DNA of 64,000 nt, from the NCBI RefSeq assembly GCF_030345715.1, contig NZ_JAUASX010000004.1:1-64000 (forward strand), read 5' to 3'. A program made the position numbers and the translations under genes. The notes beneath the pieces were generated by a model, which saw nothing but the letters and a program-made list of their open reading frames with translations, searched no databases and had not been told where the DNA came from. The stretch comes from Solimonas sp. SE-A11. Lineage in GTDB: Bacteria; Pseudomonadota; Gammaproteobacteria; Nevskiales; Nevskiaceae. Positions 32,466-39,234 of the stretch are shown one piece after another (the stretch's first letter is position 1; every line of letters starts with the position of its first letter).

Positions 32466-34197
32466 CGACATAAAGCTTCCTGATCTGACATTCCCCGAAG
32501 TGAAGTTGGGCGAGCGTGAGACCCCTTGGAATCTCGCACCCCTGCTATTCAGGGGTGGCGCTGCCACACACACACGTCGGGTAGCCGAGCGGATAACCAA
32601 CGGCTCCCTCGGCGCCCCGCAACTCGATCGCATTCCGCTCGTAACGAAAATACATGAATCGATCAATGGCAAACTGGTAGGCGGAGGCAGCTTCTACTCG
32701 GCGAACGCATCGATAAACAACTTCCGCTACATGTTCACCTGGGCCGAGCGCACCGGTGAGAAAATAACTCTTGAGTCAGTGGAGAAGGTTTTCCTGGCTT
32801 GGACCGATTCACTGGTGCACAGGCAACAGGTGGTGAAGGACCTGGTGCAATGCTCTGCATACTCCAAGGCTTCTGTCGTCGGCAACATTCTGGACGATGT
32901 TCTACAACGGCCATTTCCCCTGATCACAATGACCCGGTTGCGGGTGCCCAATCGGCGTAAGCGGGCCCGTACAGCCAAAGCCGAGAAGCAGAATCTTGCC
33001 GAGACCTTCGAATTCGGGCATTTCCTACAGGACATCTGCGACGCCCTGCCAACCGATGTTGTCCTGCGCGGCGCCCTCCCGGTTCATATCCCGTTGCGAC
33101 GCGGAGGCGAGCTAATCGAGTGGTCAGGCTATTCAAACTGGAAATCGGTGCTTCACCACCGTGCAAACCCGCTCACTGACCAGGCCCCGGGAAAGCAACG
33201 GACGGCTCAGCGCAAGTGCTTGGCCTGCTTCGAGGCATGGGAGAGCGACGGCACACTCCGCACCCGACGTCCTCTCGCAAACAAGCGTTCAGAAGCTGAA
33301 CTCCTGTTGTTCATCGGCCAGACCGGAATGAACTTCACACAGGCCCACAAGCTCAAGCTGACGCATTTCTCGTATGCGAGTCATCTCGATGGCTATCTCG
33401 TCCGCGACCGGAAGGGCCGGCGCGGCGGAGATGTACTTTTTGAGATCTACAGAGAGTACAAACCTCACTTCGAGCGCTACCTTGATTGGCGACGCCAACT
33501 ATTTCCTGACTCCGATGACCTCTTTCCTCTGGAGGTGGAGCCTGGCCGCGCATTTCTGAAGCTTCCCCAGTTCGGACTCAGATATACCTGTGAGAGGATA
33601 GGACTCGCCTTCGTCTCGCCGCGAAAGTTGCGCAATACCCGTGTCAACTGGCTGCTCCGTCGGACCGGCGATCCGGACCTGACCGCAGCGATGGCTCAGC
33701 ACAGTAAGGAAACGCTGCTCGAAGTCTACGAACAGCCGAGCCAGCAGCGTGCGATGACGGAAGTCACCCACTTCTGGGCCCAGCATGATCCGTCATTGAG
33801 TACCTCATCGGCGGGGCCTGGGGAATGTGACGGAAACCCCGTGCCATTGAGAGACCTTCCGAAGGACGTCTTAATGCCAGATTGCATCCGACCATCCGGC
33901 TGCCTCTGGTGCGAGCACCATCGGGATATCGATAGCCAAGACTACGTTTGGTCGCTCGCTTGCTTCCGGCATCTGAAAATCATTGAGGTCTCCGTTTGGA
34001 CTCCTCCGAAAGGCCAGGGGCGGGAGAATCATCCCGCTCAACTCGTCGTGAACCGGATCACCGACAAACTGCGATGGTTCCGAGGCTCTAACCAGCGCCG
34101 CCAGGAATGGGTCGATGAAGCACTCGCGCGCGTTGAGGAAGGGAACTACCACCCCGACTGGAGCCGGAGAATCAACGCCATGGAGGGAGCCGCATGA
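32458..34197 (+). CDS. Tyrosine recombinase-like protein 2 of the trio (TnpB-like, altered active site)
   Basis: A 579-residue protein. The ATG at 32458 overlaps the stop of recombinase 1; an upstream in-frame ATG at 32413 is possible. The C-terminal catalytic region is recognisable (A-M-A-Q-H-S-K-E-T-L-L-E-V-Y-E with His and Tyr). However, the first Arg position reads G-Q-T-G-M-N-F-T-Q-A-H-K-L-K-L, with Asn where Arg is expected, and the H-x-x-R box is K-L-R-N-T-R. A Cys-rich tail (C-I-R-P-S-G-C-L-W-C-E-H-H plus a later C-F) could bind zinc. It probably acts as an accessory or structural partner. Confidence 0.75.
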   Translation: MLNDIKLPDLTFPEVKLGERETPWNLAPLLFRGGAATHTRRVAERITNGSLGAPQLDRIPLVTKIHESINGKLVGGGSFYSANASINNFRYMFTWAERTGEKITLESVEKVFLAWTDSLVHRQQVVKDLVQCSAYSKASVVGNILDDVLQRPFPLITMTRLRVPNRRKRARTAKAEKQNLAETFEFGHFLQDICDALPTDVVLRGALPVHIPLRRGGELIEWSGYSNWKSVLHHRANPLTDQAPGKQRTAQRKCLACFEAWESDGTLRTRRPLANKRSEAELLLFIGQTGMNFTQAHKLKLTHFSYASHLDGYLVRDRKGRRGGDVLFEIYREYKPHFERYLDWRRQLFPDSDDLFPLEVEPGRAFLKLPQFGLRYTCERIGLAFVSPRKLRNTRVNWLLRRTGDPDLTAAMAQHSKETLLEVYEQPSQQRAMTEVTHFWAQHDPSLSTSSAGPGECDGNPVPLRDLPKDVLMPDCIRPSGCLWCEHHRDIDSQDYVWSLACFRHLKIIEVSVWTPPKGQGRENHPAQLVVNRITDKLRWFRGSNQRRQEWVDEALARVEEGNYHPDWSRRINAMEGAA

Positions 34198-36239
34198 CCG
34201 CCCGACTTGACGTGTTCGGGCTGCGCCAGACCTCGGACTGGATGACGCCCCAACACCGATCGTTCCGGCCTCCGGCCTGGCCGCCGCCGAGGGATTGGGT
34301 GGTCAGCGAGGATCGCAATGGGACTGTCTTGTCACGGTGGGGCGACCCCGTCTGGGACATTACCCCGTGGGCTGGGCGTTCCATGATCTTGGACTTTGGT
34401 GATGACGCGCCGCAGACCACCAGAAAAGCCAAACCACTTAGCGCAGATAACGCTGACCTCCTCCGTATGATTGCCACCTGGCGGATGTGGGGGATAAAGG
34501 CGACATCGACGGCCAACACATTGAAGAGCGCGTTCCTCGGGCTGCGGCGGATCGTCGCGCTCTGCAACGATAACGGGATTCTCGCCAGCCAGCTTATGCG
34601 CTTCCCGCGGGTGTTCGAGCAATTGCCCGGCCTCATTCCACCCAGCGAGTATACAAAGACCATCGTCGAGCTACATCGGCTATGGGACGCTCGAAACTAC
34701 ATCGAATTCGTGATGGTTGATCCCGAGGGGATCAAACGGCTCGCGCTTGCAATGCCGAACCGCGAGATTGAGCAGACGGCGTTCATCCCTCCGCGAATCT
34801 GGACCTACCAGGTGAAACGCCTGAAGGCGTGCCTTGATGACTACTTGGCTCACAAGAGCGCAGTGGAGGACTGCTTCACTTTTTGCGTTGACGCATACGC
34901 ACACAATTTCGGGTCACTGGAGAAGGCCATGTCGGATTGGTCCCGGCATCGACTTCCATTCTGGACTCCGCCCTCCATTGGAAAGGGGTCAAAATCAGGC
35001 TGCATCTACCGCGGGCCGTTCAACCTCACAGCAGAGCGATATGGCATTGCGCAGTTGATCGAGCGGTGGACCGGCGTCCCTGTTGCAAAACAAGACATCC
35101 GCCAGTTCTCCGCCTACCTCACGCTCGTGCAAAGCACCGGCCTGGCCTACATCACAAACTTCACGCTACAGCGAGTGAGTGAAGCAGCCTCCTTGCGCAC
35201 CGACTGCCTGACCTGGGAGACGGATGAGAAGCTTGGACGCATCCCCATCATCACTGGCGAAACGACAAAGACCGATCCGGACAGCGATGCCCGTTGGCCC
35301 ACGAGCCCCAGCGTAAAAGCCGCTGTCGAGGCCATGGCAAGCATTGCCCGCCTCCGCATGCGCTGTGCTGCCGCCGATCCGAAGGTTAGCCCCTCTGCCG
35401 CCGACATCCAGAACCCACTCCTATACAACACCTCGTTTGAACCATGGAGCGGGAACGTAGCGAAGTCCTACGCGATCATGCCGCACTACGGCGCTTATCA
35501 GTCGATGGCAAAGCGGTTCGATCGGCTATTCGATGACGAGCAACTGCGGATCACGGAGGATGATCTTCGGATCGCACGCATGCTTACCCCAAATCTAAGT
35601 GAGGCGAGCGGTTTTGCGGTCGGCCGGGTCTGGCCGCTCGCATGGCATCAGTTGCGTCGCACCGGCGCAGTGAACATGTTTGCCAGCGGGCTTCTATCCG
35701 ATTCGAGCATGCAGTTCCAGATGAAGCATGCCTCTCGGTTGATGCCTCTCTACTATGGCCGAGGGCATGCCAAACTGCGCCTGAACGACGACGTGGAAGC
35801 AATCATCGTCGCGGCGATGTATGAGGCCATGGCGCACAAGCTCCACGCAGCTGTTGGCGACCGCTTCGTATCGCCGCTCGGCCCAGAGCGGAAGGAAGCA
35901 ATTCTGGTCAACATGGTCGGGGACAAGGAGTCGAAGCAACTCGCGGCCGAGAGCCGAAAAGGCAAGACCCACTTTCGGCCAATGAGACTTGGTGGATGCG
36001 TGCATCGCGGCACCTGCAAATACGGTGGTGTGGAGTCCATATCGCGGTGTGCCGGCGGCGACGGCGATGGCCCCTGTGCAGATGCCCTTTACGACCGCGA
36101 GAAAGCACCAGAGATCGAGAAGGACCTGGCGCTCATTAACGAAGAAATTTCATCAACCCTAGCTGGCAGCCCGCGCCATAAGGCTCTGCTCGCGGAACGC
36201 CAAGGCATGGAGAATTATCTGAATGTCGTCAAAGCCTGA
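34194..36239 (+). CDS. Tyrosine recombinase 3 of the trio (large, Cys-rich C-terminus)
   Basis: A 681-residue recombinase beginning in an ATGA overlap with recombinase 2. Catalytic residues are complete: Arg in F-T-L-Q-R-V-S-E-A-A-S-L-R, H-x-x-R in A-W-H-Q-L-R-R-T-G-A-V, and H...Y in M-K-H-A-S-R-L-M-P-L-Y-Y-G. After the domain comes a Cys-rich segment G-G-C-V-H-R-G-T-C-K-Y-G-G with S-R-C-A-G-G-D-G-D-G-P-C, suited to metal binding, and a helical tail. It is about twice the length of a simple integrase, as in large TnpB-type recombinases. Confidence 0.87.
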   Translation: MTARLDVFGLRQTSDWMTPQHRSFRPPAWPPPRDWVVSEDRNGTVLSRWGDPVWDITPWAGRSMILDFGDDAPQTTRKAKPLSADNADLLRMIATWRMWGIKATSTANTLKSAFLGLRRIVALCNDNGILASQLMRFPRVFEQLPGLIPPSEYTKTIVELHRLWDARNYIEFVMVDPEGIKRLALAMPNREIEQTAFIPPRIWTYQVKRLKACLDDYLAHKSAVEDCFTFCVDAYAHNFGSLEKAMSDWSRHRLPFWTPPSIGKGSKSGCIYRGPFNLTAERYGIAQLIERWTGVPVAKQDIRQFSAYLTLVQSTGLAYITNFTLQRVSEAASLRTDCLTWETDEKLGRIPIITGETTKTDPDSDARWPTSPSVKAAVEAMASIARLRMRCAAADPKVSPSAADIQNPLLYNTSFEPWSGNVAKSYAIMPHYGAYQSMAKRFDRLFDDEQLRITEDDLRIARMLTPNLSEASGFAVGRVWPLAWHQLRRTGAVNMFASGLLSDSSMQFQMKHASRLMPLYYGRGHAKLRLNDDVEAIIVAAMYEAMAHKLHAAVGDRFVSPLGPERKEAILVNMVGDKESKQLAAESRKGKTHFRPMRLGGCVHRGTCKYGGVESISRCAGGDGDGPCADALYDREKAPEIEKDLALINEEISSTLAGSPRHKALLAERQGMENYLNVVKA

Positions 36240-36651
36240 GTCTCTGACAGCCGAAGATCGTTTTCGGCAAGCATTTGAGCGGCTGAAGCTCAACAAGCCC
36301 AAGACGTTGCCGATCGGAACGCCGGTCTCTCAGAACAATGTGGCGAAGGAGGCTGACTGCGATCCATCAGCGCTCAAAAAAGCTCGCTTCCCATCGCTCG
36401 TTCGCGAGATACAGGCGTATATCGAAGTTCATGAGCAGGAGCGCCCGTCCAAGCGTAAAGAGCAGCTTAAGCAGCGCCAAGCCAGGGGCAGCCTTAGGGA
36501 CCGATTGAAGGATGTGGCTGAGCAGCGCGATAAGGCCCAATCGGAGCTGGTGAGTGCTCAGCGCCGCGTCGTTGAGCTGGCAACAGAACTCCAGGCTGTG
36601 AAGGAGGAGCTTGACCGTGTGCGGCCTCGCCCTACCGCGTTACGCCGATAA
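36223..36651 (+). CDS. Small basic coiled-coil protein of the recombinase operon (TnpC-like)
   Basis: A 142-residue protein whose start overlaps recombinase 3 by 17 bp. The N-terminal part (T-P-V-S-Q-N-N-V-A-K-E-A-D-C-D-P-S-A-L-K-K-A-R-F) resembles a small helix-turn-helix. The rest is a Lys/Arg/Gln/Glu-rich coiled coil ending in the heptad-like E-L-A-T-E-L-Q-A-V-K-E-E-L. A small helical protein after two or three recombinases is typical for TnpC of Tn554-type elements, where it influences the frequency and orientation of insertion. Role here inferred from position. Confidence 0.75.
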   Translation: MSSKPESLTAEDRFRQAFERLKLNKPKTLPIGTPVSQNNVAKEADCDPSALKKARFPSLVREIQAYIEVHEQERPSKRKEQLKQRQARGSLRDRLKDVAEQRDKAQSELVSAQRRVVELATELQAVKEELDRVRPRPTALRR

Positions 36652-36885
36652 AGTTCGCAAACACGCCTGGCGGGCTTCTATTTCTCCGACCGCTGGTTTG
36701 CAGAAAATCCGATATCGGGCTGAGGCTTTCCTTCACCTGACGGCAGAGTCAGGTTAGTGCCGCTTATCACGGGGTTCATTGATTATCATGTAACTGTCTC
36801 TTAGCATCAATCAGGGATGCAAAGCAGTCCGCCGCAAATCCATGCCGTAAGACGGACGTTATTCGGGCTGCCAAGAGGGGGACTT

Positions 36886-37461
36886 ATGGCACGAGACGGG
36901 GATAAACGAGTCACACGCGCACTGGTAGCATGGCTTTCTGGGGCGTTATCACTGATGGCTTGCAGCCAGGCCGCTGCGCAATGTAGCGCGCCTGAGGTTA
37001 AGAAAACGCTGGCGAAGGTGTTGGAGCCAGAAGTGACGAGTGCACTGCAAAGCACTCTGTTTTACGGCGCCTTGATAGATGGGATGATGTCGGATGACGG
37101 CGCTACTGCCACCCGGGAGATATTTGGCTGCGATACAGCCTTCGATCCGCTGAAATCCGGGCTTCCGCCGGAGGTTGCTTGGCAGCAACGGGAACAGTTG
37201 CAGAAGGAACAACGAGCAAAATGCGAGGCGCAGCATGGGACACAGAGTGCCCTGAACGCACAACCACGGATTACGGTTTCGGCTATCCGGTTCAGGGGAC
37301 GGGGCAAGGGCACCGACCGCGTGCTTTGCGCCGCACGCGTGACGGCGGCTCCGCAGGGGAGCCCGACTGACAGGGCGGATCTTGATTTCGAGATTACCTA
37401 TTCTGTCGAGGCTACTGAGGATGGAGAGAGTTATGTGACGATCTTGTCAGCAGACAAGTGA
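36886..37461 (+). CDS. Exported protein of unknown function (cargo gene 1)
   Basis: A 191-residue protein from the ATG at 36886, after AGAGGGGG. Its N-terminus is a signal peptide (V-A-W-L-S-G-A-L-S-L-M-A-C-S-Q-A-A-A-Q) that ends either at signal peptidase I (A-A-A-Q) or possibly as a lipoprotein (M-A-C). The mature part has a conserved-looking helical start E-V-K-K-T-L-A-K-V-L and a C-terminal beta-rich domain (R-I-T-V-S-A-I-R-F-R-G, L-D-F-E-I-T-Y-S-V-E-A). I recognise no family. The stop overlaps the next start (GTGA), so it is co-translated with the GIY-YIG-like gene. Confidence 0.7.
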   Translation: MARDGDKRVTRALVAWLSGALSLMACSQAAAQCSAPEVKKTLAKVLEPEVTSALQSTLFYGALIDGMMSDDGATATREIFGCDTAFDPLKSGLPPEVAWQQREQLQKEQRAKCEAQHGTQSALNAQPRITVSAIRFRGRGKGTDRVLCAARVTAAPQGSPTDRADLDFEITYSVEATEDGESYVTILSADK

Positions 37462-37853
37462 CATACGTGATTACGGAAATCCAGGGTGTTGAGGAACTGT
37501 TCCGAGCCGAATTCGGGACTCTCACGGAGAAGTTCACCGTTGTAGACCTGACGCGCGAAGAGGCACGCGCGTCAGATTCTAGGCGAGTGGCCATTCCCGG
37601 CGTATATGTTTGGTGGAACCCCGAGTCCAATGCCATCAAGATTGGAAAGTCATTCGATAACTCCAGAGCCCGCGCCTTCAAGCACTTTCGTGACGACACG
37701 GCCGGCAGGTTCGTGAAACTGGCCGATCACCCTTTGACGCGACTATTCTTATCTAATGTTTCCAACCCTGCGGATGCACATTGGGTGGCCGCATTGGAAA
37801 TCTTCCTTGAACACCGCTTGTCGCCGGCGATTCCGGCTCGAAGGATTGGGTGA
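37458..37853 (+). CDS. GIY-YIG-like nuclease domain protein (cargo gene 2)
   Basis: A 131-residue protein with no export signal. The block P-G-V-Y-V-W-W-N-P-E, then A-I-K-I-G-K-S-F-D-N-S-R-A-R-A-F-K-H-F, resembles the GIY-YIG core (G-V-Y-V in place of G-I-Y, K-I-G-K-S in place of Y-I-G, Arg on the following helix). A later E-I-F-L-E-H could carry the metal-binding Glu. The start is a GTG overlapping the upstream stop. GIY-YIG proteins cut DNA in homing, repair, restriction and toxin contexts. Embedding between an exported protein and a lipoprotein is unusual. Confidence 0.6.
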   Translation: MTYVITEIQGVEELFRAEFGTLTEKFTVVDLTREEARASDSRRVAIPGVYVWWNPESNAIKIGKSFDNSRARAFKHFRDDTAGRFVKLADHPLTRLFLSNVSNPADAHWVAALEIFLEHRLSPAIPARRIG

Positions 37854-37857
37854 AACG

Positions 37858-38973
37858 ATGCGCTATTCAGTATTGTTTTTAGCCGCTTCCACTGCATGGC
37901 TCTCTGGTTGCGTGGTTGAGCCTATCGTTGAAATGATCCCGGGTGGGCGCGATGCGCTCCAAAATGCCCTGTCGCCAGCGAAGACGGAGATGAAAGCGCC
38001 TGCAGTGCTGCAAGCCTCGCCCCAGCTGCTTCAAAAAGATACGAGGGTTTTCTGCTTCGGCCCCCAGAAGAGCACTGGAGGCAGGGTGACTCGAATCGAA
38101 TCGCCTCCGGGGTTCAGTGCCCAATCGGAGCGCGAAGCCCGCAGGCTTGCGGCGGACGCCCAGGGGAAGGCTGATGGACGTCCTGATTATGTGGCCCTAT
38201 TCGCTCAAAATCGCTCACTCGCAGAAGCCGGCGATGCAAAAGCCGGCTTCTGTTTAGGATTCATGTACTCCCAAAGCCTCGGGACATTCAAAGATGAGGG
38301 GCAGGCGGCGCGGTGGATCGGAAACACTGCCGAGCAAGGTCTGGCCGAGGCGCAGTACCGGATGGCAATGTCGGTGGGCGCTGAGGATCGACAAGGAACT
38401 GCGATGGTCGATTTTTCTACGAGTTCCAATTCTAGGTGGGTGTGGGATGAGGGGTGGCGGCGGCCTATGCGTGCAGGACGATCTGATAGTGGACTCCAAG
38501 TCTACTCGGTCGAAATGCAGGCCGCGCAGTGGCTGGAGAAGGTTGCGGCCCAGGGCTACGCGGATGCCCAGTATCAACTGGCATTACTTCTCAGCGGAAG
38601 TTGCGGCCTCATCGCAGCCTGCGGTAGCGACAATCCGGCAATAGTCGAGCGCGAGAAGCAGGCGCGTCAGTGGTGGGACAGAGCGATCGATCAGGGCTAC
38701 GTGCCCGCGATCGTCGCAAAGGCAGACCGCCTCAAAGAGACTGAAAAAGTCGAAGCTGCACGCCTCTACTGCAACGCGATGCAACAGCAGTATTGGAATA
38801 TCTACAATGCAGACATTGATGCTGCTCGATCACCGCAAGAAGAGTCTCAAAACAAATGGATGGAGCGCCAAAAAGAGGAGGCGTACTTCAATCGCATTTC
38901 AGCGAAACTACAAGAACTTAAGAGGTACGAACCCTCGGCACCATGGCCGGAATGCAAAGTCCGAAAGGAATGA
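37858..38973 (+). CDS. Sel1-repeat lipoprotein (cargo gene 3)
   Basis: A 371-residue protein from the ATG at 37858, 4 bp after the previous stop. A lipoprotein signal (S-V-L-F-L-A-A-S-T-A-W-L-S-G-C) places Cys18 as the lipid anchor. The mature part has tandem Sel1-like repeats: G-D-A-K-A-G-F-C-L-G-F-M-Y, Q-G-L-A-E-A-Q-Y-R-M-A-M, Q-G-Y-A-D-A-Q-Y-Q-L-A-L-L and Q-G-Y-V-P-A-I-V-A-K-A. Sel1 proteins act as protein-protein scaffolds. As the last gene of the cargo operon it may anchor or neutralise the exported partner. Confidence 0.8.
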   Translation: MRYSVLFLAASTAWLSGCVVEPIVEMIPGGRDALQNALSPAKTEMKAPAVLQASPQLLQKDTRVFCFGPQKSTGGRVTRIESPPGFSAQSEREARRLAADAQGKADGRPDYVALFAQNRSLAEAGDAKAGFCLGFMYSQSLGTFKDEGQAARWIGNTAEQGLAEAQYRMAMSVGAEDRQGTAMVDFSTSSNSRWVWDEGWRRPMRAGRSDSGLQVYSVEMQAAQWLEKVAAQGYADAQYQLALLLSGSCGLIAACGSDNPAIVEREKQARQWWDRAIDQGYVPAIVAKADRLKETEKVEAARLYCNAMQQQYWNIYNADIDAARSPQEESQNKWMERQKEEAYFNRISAKLQELKRYEPSAPWPECKVRKE

Positions 38974-39034
38974 CCGGGCGGCTGTTGGGACTTGAAAGCG
39001 CTACTCGGTCTGTATGCTATTGAGGCCCCAAAGG

Positions 39035-39055
39035 TATGGACATTGGGCGTCCATA
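39035..39055. repeat. Dyad TATGGAC-N7-GTCCATA at the element's right end
   Basis: TATGGAC at 39035-39041 and GTCCATA at 39049-39055 around a 7-bp spacer. The half-site T-A-T-G-G-A-C-A-T-T is the one repeated at the left end (31083, 31112) and again, inverted, at 39131-39141. It is the likely recombinase-binding counterpart of the left-end sites. Confidence 0.6.
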
Positions 39056-39186
39056 TTGGCCGAAATCCGCTATAGTTCCATGGACAAGCCAACACCCGCA
39101 GAAAACTGCACATCTGTCTGCGGTTAGCATAATGTCCATAGATGCCTAATCGCGGGTGCGGCGACAACGTGTAGTTCTCCTGCGCA

Positions 39187-39224
39187 AACGAAAAAGCCCC
39201 GGCAGATGCCGGGGCTTTTTCGTT
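39187..39224 (-). terminator. Bidirectional terminator behind the repeat lipoprotein gene
   Basis: A perfect 17-bp stem: AACGAAAAAGCCCCGGC at 39187-39203 pairs with GCCGGGGCTTTTTCGTT at 39208-39224 around an AGAT loop, with A5/T5 tracts on both sides. It ends transcription of the minus-strand lipoprotein gene whose stop lies 11 bp away. Confidence 0.9.
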
Positions 39225-39234
39225 GCCGGCAGCA

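Larger units (their letters stand above)
31083..39141 (+). mobile_element. Candidate mobile element with three tyrosine recombinases and a three-gene cargo
   Basis: Boundaries are proposed from the outermost copies of a shared terminal sequence: CTATGGACAT at 31083-31092 and its inverse AATGTCCATAG at 39131-39141. Inside lie, in order, a 34-bp perfect dyad, three overlapping tyrosine recombinase genes, a small coiled-coil gene, a cargo operon of three genes, and further TATGGACAT-type dyads. The sequence is visibly less GC-rich than the flanking operons and interrupts an SDR gene. The architecture resembles Tn554-type tnpABC, RIT (recombinase in trio) and gamma-mobile-trio elements; I cannot decide which without comparison. 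Confidence 0.65.

Noticed and set aside
31060-39174. CCAACGTATAG / ACAACGTGTAG as a target-site duplication flanking the recombinase-trio element
   Set aside because: Only about 12 of 15 positions match, and the left copy is explained by the SDR coding sequence. Too weak to define the target without an empty site.
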